From positions 20,478-40,493 of the forward strand of contig DNLN01000033.1 in assembly GCA_003488465.1 (NCBI GenBank): DNA of 20,016 nt, in the 5' to 3' direction. Below are positions 13,666-20,016 of the stretch, piece by piece. The position numbers and the translations under genes were made by a program. Numbering within the stretch: position 1 is the stretch's first letter; each line of letters begins with the position of its first letter. Under the pieces are notes generated by a model. The model was given only the letters and a program-made list of their open reading frames with translations, ran no database searches and had not been told where the DNA came from. This DNA comes from Sutterella sp. Lineage in GTDB: Bacteria; Pseudomonadota; Gammaproteobacteria; Burkholderiales; Burkholderiaceae_F.

Positions 13666-14107
13666 GTTAAAATCGCAAATTCGACCCGGTTGCCCGGTAC
13701 AGGGCACGGTGCTTGCCTTTGACTACGGGCTCTCGAGAACGGGAGCCGCCGTCGGCAGCACACTGGTGCAGTCCGCCCGTCCGCTTGAAATCTTTTCTAG
13801 CGACAGCAATGAAAAGAAGTGGCGCGCCGTTCTGCGTCTTGTTTCCGAGTGGGAGCCCGTGGCGCTTGTCGTCGGGGTTCCGCGGCATCCGGATGGCGCC
13901 GCGCATGAGATGACTGCGCGCTCGCTCAGGTTCGCCAGACAATGCGCCGGACGCACAAGGCTGCCGGTCTACGTTGTCGATGAGCGCTACTCCTCCGTGG
14001 TCGTTGAGGACGGGCGCCAGAGAATTGATGATGCCTCTGCGGCGGTGATTCTGCAGCAGTGGTTCGATGAAGGCTGTCCGGCAAACAATGCCGAGCAGGT
14101 CTTGTGA
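13658..14107 (+). CDS. ruvX: RuvX/YqgF, Holliday-junction-resolvase-fold nuclease for 16S rRNA maturation
   Basis: YqgF has an RNase H-like fold and trims the 5' end of pre-16S rRNA; an earlier name is putative Holliday junction resolvase. The 149-residue protein keeps the family motifs: LAFDYGLSRTGAAVG (catalytic D22), VVGVPRHPDG (71-80), VVDERYSS (D108, E109) and IDDASAAVILQQWFD (D124/D125). The ATG at 13658 lies inside the end of yqgE (8-base overlap). The frame is open further upstream to 13487, but those residues are the yqgE sequence read in another frame. It is at the upper end of the usual length because of a 13-residue N-terminal lead. plsC follows after 20 bases. Confidence 0.94.
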   Translation: MPELKSQIRPGCPVQGTVLAFDYGLSRTGAAVGSTLVQSARPLEIFSSDSNEKKWRAVLRLVSEWEPVALVVGVPRHPDGAAHEMTARSLRFARQCAGRTRLPVYVVDERYSSVVVEDGRQRIDDASAAVILQQWFDEGCPANNAEQVL

Positions 14108-14127
14108 AGCAGTAAGGATTAGAAAAG

Positions 14128-14967
14128 ATGCGAAAGTTGATCGCCTGCCTGAGATTCCTCTCGGTGTTTGCCTATTCGTGCGGCGCACTGTTTGTTTCGC
14201 TTTTCATTCTGCCCGGCGCAGAGGATACCAAGCGCGGCAGGATCGTCAAAAGCTGGAACAAGCGGATTTTGCGCTGGCTTGGCGTGCGGGTGGAGGCCTC
14301 TGGAGCCGATGCGTTTGATGACCTCGTGCGCGGCTGCGGCGTCACCAAAGGCCGCATGGGCAGGCTCATCGTCTCCAATCACATTTCGTTCCTCGATATC
14401 TTCTCGCTCAACACGCAACTGCCCAGCCAGTTTGTCGCCAAGGCCGAGATCTCCAAGTGGCCGGTGTTCGGCACGATTGCCAAGGCCGTGGGAACAATCT
14501 TCATCGATCGCGGCAATCGTCGCGCACTCGTGGGGATCGCAGACCGCATGGGCGACGAGCTGCAGCTCGGCCGTTCGCTTCTGATGTTCCCCGAAGGGAC
14601 GACCTCGGACGGCACGGGGCTGCTTCGGCTGCATCCGAATCTCTTTGAAGCCGCAGTGCGCAGTCAGGCCGAGGTGATTCCCGTAGTGTTGCGCTATGAG
14701 AGTCGGGGGGAAATCTGCCGTGAGGCGGCCTACACCGGCAAGGTCGGGCTTTTTGCCTGCCTCTGGCATATCGTCAACATTCCCGACTTGACGGTGCATG
14801 TGAGGATCCTGCCGGCGATCAAGCCTGAGGGCGATCGCCGCGAGGTCTGCGCGCAGGTGAGCCGCGCGATGAGCGAGGCGCTCGGCGTTGCCGATCCCCT
14901 CACAGAGGAAACCGCCGAGCCGATTCCGCAGAAAGCGGCTCCGCAGCAGGAGGCCGTCCATGCCTGA
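14128..14967 (+). CDS. plsC: 1-acyl-sn-glycerol-3-phosphate acyltransferase
   Basis: PlsC acylates lysophosphatidic acid at position 2 to make phosphatidic acid at the inner membrane. The 279-residue protein has an N-terminal hydrophobic helix (about residues 7-28), the catalytic N84-H-I-S-F-L-D90 (H-x4-D motif), the DRGNRR segment, and FPEGTTSDGT (154-163), the substrate-binding motif. A proline/glutamate-rich tail extends past the domain. AAGGA lies 9 bases before the ATG. Its end overlaps the thioesterase start by 8 bases. A relative acting on other lysolipids (for example lyso-ornithine lipid) is possible but less likely. Confidence 0.92.
   Translation: MRKLIACLRFLSVFAYSCGALFVSLFILPGAEDTKRGRIVKSWNKRILRWLGVRVEASGADAFDDLVRGCGVTKGRMGRLIVSNHISFLDIFSLNTQLPSQFVAKAEISKWPVFGTIAKAVGTIFIDRGNRRALVGIADRMGDELQLGRSLLMFPEGTTSDGTGLLRLHPNLFEAAVRSQAEVIPVVLRYESRGEICREAAYTGKVGLFACLWHIVNIPDLTVHVRILPAIKPEGDRREVCAQVSRAMSEALGVADPLTEETAEPIPQKAAPQQEAVHA
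14948..14953 (+). promoter_or_regulatory. Shine-Dalgarno site setting the thioesterase start
   Basis: AGGAGG lies 6 bases before ATG 14960, inside the end of plsC. The frame is open upstream to 14888, but this site fixes the start within the 8-base overlap and points to translational coupling. Confidence 0.8.
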
Positions 14968-15457
14968 GCAGAGCAGTCAGATCGTCGAACCGATCAATGC
15001 CTTTGAATACACGGTGACGCAGGCCGACACCGACGAACTCGGCCACGTGAACAATCGCGTCTACATGCGCTGGCTTGAAGAGTCGGCGCGCGCCGCCTCG
15101 GACTTGAGAGGCTGGGGCGCCGATCAGTACATTTCCCGGGGATTTGCCTGGGTGGCGAGGCAGCACTGGATCGAGTACCTGCGCCCCTGCGTGCCCGGTG
15201 ACAAGATCGTGGTCTACACCTGGGTCGAGGCGACGGCCGGAGCGAGAAGCCTTCGCCGGTACTGCTTCAAGCGCGGCCCGAAGGTGTGCATCGTGGCCGC
15301 GACCGAGTGGGATTTCATCGATCTCAAGTCGCGCCGCGCCGTCGACGTTCCCGACTCGGTGCGCGCTCAGTTCGAGTGCGTGCCTGCAGATGATCCGCGA
15401 TTGAAGGAACTCGGTATCTCGCGCCCGGTGCGCTATGCGCCCGCACCCTTCGAGTGA
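14960..15457 (+). CDS. Hotdog-fold acyl-CoA thioesterase (4HBT family)
   Basis: 165-residue single hotdog-domain protein of the YbgC/4-hydroxybenzoyl-CoA thioesterase type. The family signature is D25-E-L-G-H-V-N-N-R-V-Y (D-x-x-G-H-V-N-N), with the catalytic aspartate at about residue 25, followed by the long helix MRWLEESARAASD. Later segments YLRPCVPGDKIVVYTWVE and EWDFIDLKSRRAVDVPD are typical. It probably hydrolyses acyl-CoA or acyl-ACP, but the substrate is unknown. Its start overlaps plsC, and both would act on acyl chains, so a shared lipid role is plausible. The gene ends 40 bases from the convergent AEC transporter gene. Confidence 0.9.
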   Translation: MPEQSSQIVEPINAFEYTVTQADTDELGHVNNRVYMRWLEESARAASDLRGWGADQYISRGFAWVARQHWIEYLRPCVPGDKIVVYTWVEATAGARSLRRYCFKRGPKVCIVAATEWDFIDLKSRRAVDVPDSVRAQFECVPADDPRLKELGISRPVRYAPAPFE

Positions 15458-15469
15458 CTCGCCGTCACG

Positions 15470-15507
15470 AAAAAAAAGCGCATGCGAGGGCGCCCGGTCA
15501 GGCGCCC
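15470..15507 (-). terminator. Probable terminator of the AEC transporter gene, overlapping its stop
   Basis: GGCGCCC/GGGCGCC arms (15501-15507 and 15488-15494) form a 7-bp GC-only stem whose loop contains the TGA stop of the minus-strand gene. Read leftward, a run of eight T (15470-15477) follows after about ten bases. The gap between stem and T-run is longer than ideal. Confidence 0.5.
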
Positions 15508-16466
15508 GCAGTTGTCTCAAGGAGTGTGAGCAGCAGCGGCACGGTGACCGAGGAGACGAGCGTGGAGATCAGCATCGCATTGGCCACAAGCCCCTGTGCA
15601 CAGTTGAACTGGCGCGTCATCAGGTAGACGTTGACGCCCACGGGCAACCCCGCAATGAACGTGCACGCCACGGTTTCCACCCGTCCCAGCCCGAGCAGCG
15701 AAGCCGCGCAGAACACCGCGAACGGAAAGAGCGCGAGCTTGCAGGCCGACAGGATGCAGCCCTTCAGAAAATTCTCGCTGATGCCGTATTCGGCAAGCCC
15801 CATTCCGACTGCAACAAGGCACAGGGGCGTAGCGGAGTTTCCCAGCATGCGCATGGGTTCATCAATGGCAAAGGGCATCGGGATTTTCGTCAGCCCCCAG
15901 AGCGCGCCCGCAAAAATCGAAATGATGAGGGGGTTCTTCACGACGGCGAGCATGGAGTGCCCGAGGCTCTTCAATGTGAAGGCGCCGGTCTGCATCGAGA
16001 GTTCCACGCCGATCGAAGCCATCGTCCAGAGCGTGAGGGCGTTGACCGAGAGGATGGTGGCTACCGGCGTGATGTACTCTTCGCCCAGCATCGCGTAGGC
16101 AAGCGGCAGCCCGAGCAGTCCCGCGTTGGAAAATACCGTGCCGACGCCGAAGATGGCTTTTTCCGCTCGCTCAAGGCGCAGCGCCTTCGCAAGCACGATG
16201 GTGCAGGCGAGAAACACGATTGCCGCTGAGCCAAAGTACGCGACAAGCAGCGTGAAATCCGTGTTGAGTCCCTCACGAAAGGCCTTGCTCATGATCCGAA
16301 AGAGCATTGAGGTGAGCGCGAAGTTCAGCGCGAAGGAGGCGATGGCGGCGCTTGCCGCGCGGCTGAACTTGCCCGAGCGCAGCAGCGCGTACCCCAGCAC
16401 GATCAGCAGAAACAGAGGCAGCGCCCGCGTGAACTGAAAGACAAACAAACTGAAGAAATGAGTCAT
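15498..16466 (-). CDS. AEC family transporter (auxin efflux carrier/malonate-type permease)
   Basis: 322-residue inner-membrane permease of the auxin efflux carrier family, with about ten hydrophobic helices in two groups of five. Visible features are the start LPLFLLIVLGYALLRSGKFS, the conserved SNAGLLGLPLAYAMLGEE segment in the first half, VVKNPLIISIFAGAL after the central loop, and GNSATPLCLVAVGMGLA, the second-half motif. Members export organic acids or amino-acid-derived compounds; the substrate here is unknown. The frame is open to 16559, but ATG 16466 is chosen for a nearby AGG and because the family usually begins close to the first helix. The gene is monocistronic and divergent from mlaF. 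Confidence 0.9.
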   Translation of the reverse strand: MTHFFSLFVFQFTRALPLFLLIVLGYALLRSGKFSRAASAAIASFALNFALTSMLFRIMSKAFREGLNTDFTLLVAYFGSAAIVFLACTIVLAKALRLERAEKAIFGVGTVFSNAGLLGLPLAYAMLGEEYITPVATILSVNALTLWTMASIGVELSMQTGAFTLKSLGHSMLAVVKNPLIISIFAGALWGLTKIPMPFAIDEPMRMLGNSATPLCLVAVGMGLAEYGISENFLKGCILSACKLALFPFAVFCAASLLGLGRVETVACTFIAGLPVGVNVYLMTRQFNCAQGLVANAMLISTLVSSVTVPLLLTLLETTAGA

Positions 16467-16642
16467 GATCGCCTGCCGCATAGGGAGCGGCTCGGCGCAG
16501 CTCCGGGAGAGGTCTTTTCTGTGCCGCTCAGCCGAAAAGATGAGGAATCTTTCCGTCAATCGGCGTAAATTCGGTGTATCTCTAGCAAGTGATGTGGCAT
16601 ACTAAACGATTATTCAGCCTATTGGGCTGCTGATGAATACCG

Positions 16643-17452
16643 ATGGCACTCAATGATCCTTTTTTAACCATTCAAGACGTCACGTTCGGGTACAACGACT
16701 CGCGCGTGATTCTCGATGATGTGACGCTCAAGTTCGGCCGCGGCCAGGTCGTGGCGATCATGGGCGGCTCGGGCATGGGAAAGACCACGCTTCTCAAGCT
16801 CATCGGCGGGCTGATCTCGCCGCAAAAGGGCCGCATCATCCTGGGCGGGGAAACGGTTGATCCCAAGAACGAGAAGAGCCTGTACCACCTGCGCCGCCGC
16901 ATGGGGATGCTCTTTCAGTTCGGGGCACTGTTTACCGACCTTTCTGTGTTTGAAAACGTCGCCTTCCCGCTCAGGGAGCAGACGGACCTCGATGATGAGA
17001 CGATCCGGGACCTCGTTCTGATGAAGCTCAATGCAGTGGGGCTGCGCGGCGCGGCGCAGCTCATGCCCTCGGCGATTTCCGGCGGCATGGCCCGGCGCGT
17101 GGCGCTTGCCCGCGCGATCGCGCTCGACCCCGAGCTCATCATGTACGACGAGCCCTTCGCCGGTCTTGACCCCATTTCGATGGGCATTACCGCGCAGCTC
17201 ATCCGCCGGCTCTCGGACGCGCTCAATGCGACTGCGATCATCGTCACGCACGATGTCCAGGAAACGTTCGACATCGCCGACTACGTCTACATGCTCAATG
17301 CCGGGAAGATCTCCGGCGAGGGAACGCCCGAGCAGCTCTCGGCCTCGACCGATCCCTACGTGCGGCAGTTCCTTGATGCTGAGCCTGACGGCCCGGTGCG
17401 GTTCCATTACCCGGCCTGCACCATGGAGCAGGATTTTGGAGTGAAGCCATGA
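16643..17452 (+). CDS. mlaF: Phospholipid transport ATPase MlaF
   Basis: ATP-binding subunit of the Mla ABC transporter, which moves phospholipids between the inner membrane and the periplasmic carrier MlaC. The 269-residue protein has Walker A GGSGMGKT (41-48), a Q-loop in LFQFGALF, the Mla-specific signature ISGGMARRVALARA (145-158), Walker B LIMYDE (165-170) with PFAGLD, and the switch histidine H203 in VTHD. The ATG lies about 175 bases from the divergent AEC gene. The ribosome-binding site is weak, and a tgGCATACT element near 16595-16603 is only a poor -10. It opens the operon and overlaps mlaE by 4 bases. Confidence 0.96.
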   Translation: MALNDPFLTIQDVTFGYNDSRVILDDVTLKFGRGQVVAIMGGSGMGKTTLLKLIGGLISPQKGRIILGGETVDPKNEKSLYHLRRRMGMLFQFGALFTDLSVFENVAFPLREQTDLDDETIRDLVLMKLNAVGLRGAAQLMPSAISGGMARRVALARAIALDPELIMYDEPFAGLDPISMGITAQLIRRLSDALNATAIIVTHDVQETFDIADYVYMLNAGKISGEGTPEQLSASTDPYVRQFLDAEPDGPVRFHYPACTMEQDFGVKP

Positions 17453-18234
17453 ACGTGATCCAGTCCTTATTCACGGCGCTTGGCCACTTCACGCTGGTGC
17501 AGCTCAGGGGCGTGGGCAAGCTCTCGCTCTTTACGATCGAGGTTTTAAAGCGCGTGCCTGCGTCGCTTGCTCGGTTCTTCCTTATCGTCCAGCAGGTGCA
17601 TTTCATCGGCAACTATTCGCTGGTGATCATTGCGGTTTCCGGCCTGTTCGTCGGGTTCGTGCTCGGCCTGCAGGGCTACTACACGCTCGTGATGTACAAC
17701 AGCGAGCAGGCGCTCGGCGTGCTGGTGGCGCTCGCGCTAGCTAGAGAGCTGGGGCCGGTCGTGACGGCGCTGCTTTTTGCCGGCCGTGCGGGAACGTCGC
17801 TGACGGCCGAGATCGGACTCATGCGAGCGGGCGAGCAGCTCGCCGCGATGGAAATGATGGGCGTGGATCCGCTGCGCCGCATCATCGCTCCGCGCTTTGT
17901 CGGCACGGTGATTTCGATGCCCGTGCTTGCCGCGATCTTCTCGGCTGTCGGCATCGTTGGCGCCTGGATCGTTGGCGTTGGCATGATCGGAATCGACAAC
18001 GGCGCCTTCTGGAGTCAGATGCAAAGCGGCGTCGACGTGTATTCGGATGTGCTGAACGGCGTGATCAAGTCCTTTGTCTTTGGCATTGCTGCAGGTCTTG
18101 TCGCGCTCTTTCAGGGCTACCACTCAAGGCCCACGCCTGAAGGAGTTTCCCGGGCGACGACGCGCACCGTCGTGATCACGTCGCTGCTCGTGCTGGGGTT
18201 GGATTTTATGATGACCGCCCTCATGTTTTCGTAA
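17449..18234 (+). CDS. mlaE: Phospholipid transport permease MlaE
   Basis: Integral membrane permease of the Mla complex, 261 residues, five or so membrane helices. Recognisable family segments are FIGNYSLVIIAVSGLFVGFV, VALALARELGPVVTALLFAG, RAGTSLTAEIGLMRAGEQLA (the coupling-helix region contacting MlaF), MEMMGVDPLRRIIAPRF, and the glycine-rich SFVFGIAAGLVALFQGY near the end. Its ATG overlaps the mlaF stop (ATGA), and mlaD follows after 21 bases. The identity is secure from these segments and the operon. Confidence 0.96.
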   Translation: MNVIQSLFTALGHFTLVQLRGVGKLSLFTIEVLKRVPASLARFFLIVQQVHFIGNYSLVIIAVSGLFVGFVLGLQGYYTLVMYNSEQALGVLVALALARELGPVVTALLFAGRAGTSLTAEIGLMRAGEQLAAMEMMGVDPLRRIIAPRFVGTVISMPVLAAIFSAVGIVGAWIVGVGMIGIDNGAFWSQMQSGVDVYSDVLNGVIKSFVFGIAAGLVALFQGYHSRPTPEGVSRATTRTVVITSLLVLGLDFMMTALMFS

Positions 18235-18255
18235 AGAACGGGGTGGAGAGAAACT

Positions 18256-18729
18256 ATGGAACGCAAAAAACTTGAATTTTTCGTCGGCATTTTCGTTTTC
18301 GCAGGGTTCCTTGCTCTGCTCTTTGTGTCGATGCAGGCCGCCAATCTCGGCAGCTTCAGCTTTGGCGGCCACACCTACAGCGTGACGGCCAACTTTGACA
18401 ACATCGGCGGCCTGAAGGCACGCGCTCCGGTCAAGAGCGCAGGCGTGGTCGTGGGACGCGTCAAGACGATCACCTTCGATGCCGAACGCTTCCAGGCCAA
18501 GGTGACGATGGACATCGAGTCCAAGTACCAGTTCCCGAGCGACACCTCCGCGCAGATCCTCACTTCGGGCCTGCTCGGCGAGCAGTACATCGGTCTGAGC
18601 GCCGGCGGTGAGGATGAGAACTTGAAGAGCGGCAGCCGCATCACCCAGACCCAGTCCGCGGTGGTCCTTGAGAATCTGATCAGCCAGTTCATGTACCAGA
18701 TGGCCGAAAAGGGCGGAGACAAGAAATGA
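18256..18729 (+). CDS. mlaD: MCE-domain phospholipid-binding protein MlaD
   Basis: Inner-membrane-anchored MCE protein that forms a hexameric ring on MlaE and passes lipid to and from MlaC. The 157-residue protein has one N-terminal membrane helix (about 7-29) and an MCE domain (about 39-117) with NIGGLKARAPVKSAGVVVGRV and SAQILTSGLLGEQYIGL. The C-terminal helix (VLENLISQFMYQMAEK) matches the part that lines the ring's hydrophobic pore. GGAGAG lies about 7 bases before the ATG. It overlaps mlaA by 4 bases. Confidence 0.96.
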   Translation: MERKKLEFFVGIFVFAGFLALLFVSMQAANLGSFSFGGHTYSVTANFDNIGGLKARAPVKSAGVVVGRVKTITFDAERFQAKVTMDIESKYQFPSDTSAQILTSGLLGEQYIGLSAGGEDENLKSGSRITQTQSAVVLENLISQFMYQMAEKGGDKK

Positions 18730-19490
18730 GCCTGAAAAAGCTGCTGCCTGCCGTTGCTGCTGCCGCCGTGCTTGCGGGATGCGCGGAAGTGCCTCCCGGA
18801 GCGGGAGAGAACCCGGCCGACCCCTGGGAGAAGATGAACCGTCAGGTCAATGCGTTCAACTACGTTGTCGACTCCTACACCGCCAGGCCCGTTGCCAAGG
18901 CTTACATCAAGGTTGTTCCCGAGGGCGCGCGAGAGAGCGTGAGCAATGTGTTCTCGAACATGGGTGAGCCCAAGAACGCCGTGAACAATGCTCTGCAAGG
19001 CAAGGGCGAGCGCTCTCTTGCAAGCGTGTTTCGGTTCCTTATCAATACCTCATTCGGTCTGGGCGGAATGTTTGATGTCGCAGGCAAGGTAGGCAACCAG
19101 CCGGTCGCCAGGGAGGACTTCGGTCAAACGCTGCGCGTCTGGGGCGTGCCGCAGGGGCCGTTCCTCGTGCTGCCGTTCCTGGGGCCCTCGACTGTGACCG
19201 ATGCCACCGGCACGGTGGTCGGCTGGTACAGCGAGCCGCTCACCTATGCCGAAAACGACTATGTGAAGTGGGGCGGATCGGCCGTGGGGCTGCTTAATCT
19301 GAGAGCCGAGCTGATGCCTGTGACCGATGCGCTGCGCGATGCGGTCGATCCCTATGTCATGGCGCGCGAGGGGTATCTCGCCAGCCGCGTGAACGCCCAG
19401 TACGACGGCAATCCGCCGGTGGTGCTGCTTAAAGACGAGTTCGAAGACGAAGACGAGGGCAAGGCCCCTGAAAAGAAGGAGAGCAAGTGA
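18726..19490 (+). CDS. mlaA: Outer-membrane lipoprotein MlaA (VacJ)
   Basis: Outer-membrane component that removes mislocalised phospholipid from the outer leaflet. The 254-residue precursor has a lipoprotein signal with lipobox L-A-G-C19. The mature protein has the family blocks DPWEKMNRQVNAFNYVVD, NVFSNMGEPKNAVNNALQGK, FLINTSFGLGGMFDVA, REDFGQTLRVWGVPQGPFLVLPFLGPST and a VGLLNLRAE segment, ending in a strongly acidic tail (DEFEDEDEG). In E. coli mlaA is separate from mlaFEDCB; here it lies between mlaD and mlaC, as known for other betaproteobacteria. It overlaps both neighbours by a few bases. Confidence 0.96.
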   Translation: MSLKKLLPAVAAAAVLAGCAEVPPGAGENPADPWEKMNRQVNAFNYVVDSYTARPVAKAYIKVVPEGARESVSNVFSNMGEPKNAVNNALQGKGERSLASVFRFLINTSFGLGGMFDVAGKVGNQPVAREDFGQTLRVWGVPQGPFLVLPFLGPSTVTDATGTVVGWYSEPLTYAENDYVKWGGSAVGLLNLRAELMPVTDALRDAVDPYVMAREGYLASRVNAQYDGNPPVVLLKDEFEDEDEGKAPEKKESK

Positions 19491-20016
19491 TGCAACGACG
19501 TGATTTTGTGGCGGCTGCCTGTGCCGTCGTCCTGTGCGGCTCCTCCGCGCTTGCCCTTGCGGCGCCAGATCCCAAGGGCGATCCCGAAAAGTGGATCCTC
19601 GACCTCAGCAACGAGATGCTCTCAACGATCAAGGCCGATGAGAAGCTAAAGAGCGGAGACGCGGCTGCGGTTCAGGCGTTCGTGAGCGACAAGGTGATGC
19701 CGAGCGTGGATTTTGTCCGCATGACCCGCATGGCGGTGGGCCCCTCCTGGAGAAGCGCGAGCGCCGAGCAGAGAGAGGAGTTGCAAAAGCTCTTTCGCGA
19801 ACTGCTGATCCGCGTGTATTCCGGCGCTTTGTCCATGGTCTCCGATCAGTCGGTCGAACTGGCTCCTTCGCGTGTGAAGCCCGAGGGCGATGACGTTGTT
19901 GTGCGCACGCTGATGAAGCAGCCCGGCAAGCCCGACACGCACCTTGACTATCGCGTCAAGCTCGTCAAGGGCGAGTGGCGCATCATCAATGTCAACGCAG
20001 AGGGTGTGTGGATCGT
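19490..20016 (+). CDS. mlaC: Periplasmic phospholipid carrier MlaC, 3' end outside the window
   Basis: MlaC shuttles phospholipid across the periplasm between MlaA and the MlaFED complex. About 175 codons are present and the frame is still open at the right edge. The start ATG overlaps the mlaA stop by one base. The N-terminus MQRRDFVAAACAVV followed by ALALAAP is a signal peptide with a twin-arginine-like beginning. After it come family-like segments: KVMPSVDFVRMTRMAVGPSW, QREELQKLFRELLIRVYSGAL, and the conserved WRIINVNAEGVW near the edge. mlaB, usually next in the operon, would lie outside the window. Confidence 0.94.
   Translation, partial: MQRRDFVAAACAVVLCGSSALALAAPDPKGDPEKWILDLSNEMLSTIKADEKLKSGDAAAVQAFVSDKVMPSVDFVRMTRMAVGPSWRSASAEQREELQKLFRELLIRVYSGALSMVSDQSVELAPSRVKPEGDDVVVRTLMKQPGKPDTHLDYRVKLVKGEWRIINVNAEGVWI

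Noticed and set aside
16633..16656. A seven-codon frame (MNTDGTQ) overlapping the mlaF start
   Set aside because: Too short to distinguish from chance, with no strong ribosome-binding site of its own.

Overview
The window is GC-rich bacterial chromosome that reads as a betaproteobacterium of the order Burkholderiales. The evidence is gene order: argS followed by a SPOR-domain gene, dsbA and a short-chain dehydrogenase; yqgE next to yqgF; and an mlaF-E-D-A-C operon with mlaA inside it. Gut Sutterellaceae would fit, but that family-level placement is only an impression from gene content. I see no rRNA, tRNA, CRISPR array or complete insertion sequence.

Layout. 1-485 is the 3' end of rsmI, which converges on a solitary HydE-like radical SAM gene (482-1606, minus). 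A divergent spacer leads to a polyphosphate kinase 2 gene with long extensions at both ends (1826-3271). Next is a minus-strand archaeal-type ATPase with a DUF234-like C-terminus (3370-4698), which has terminator hairpins on both sides. The minus-strand block 4830-8568 is argS, SPOR protein, DsbA and SDR, transcribed leftward into a strong terminator. folE2 (8689-9489, minus) lies upstream of it.

The stretch 9797-11612 is the least ordinary part. It holds four small plus-strand genes behind a good sigma70-like promoter: a two-helix membrane protein, a tandem helix-turn-helix protein ending in a sliding-clamp-like QMDLF motif, a free-standing P4-type primase zinc ribbon, and a charged protein with an AT-hook. 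Three of the four carry DNA-binding or replication-related features, and I recognise no named system that combines them.

From 11757 onward the genes are standard: a hemolysin III/PAQR membrane protein with a structured leader, a YeaK-type tRNA-editing protein (minus), and the tight plus-strand run yqgE, ruvX, plsC and a hotdog thioesterase. An AEC-type permease follows (minus), then the mla phospholipid-transport operon, which runs off the right edge inside mlaC.

Functional themes are envelope maintenance (mla, plsC, dsbA, SPOR), translation quality (rsmI, argS, yeaK), folate synthesis (folE2), polyphosphate metabolism (ppk2), and the small putative DNA-binding cluster in the middle.
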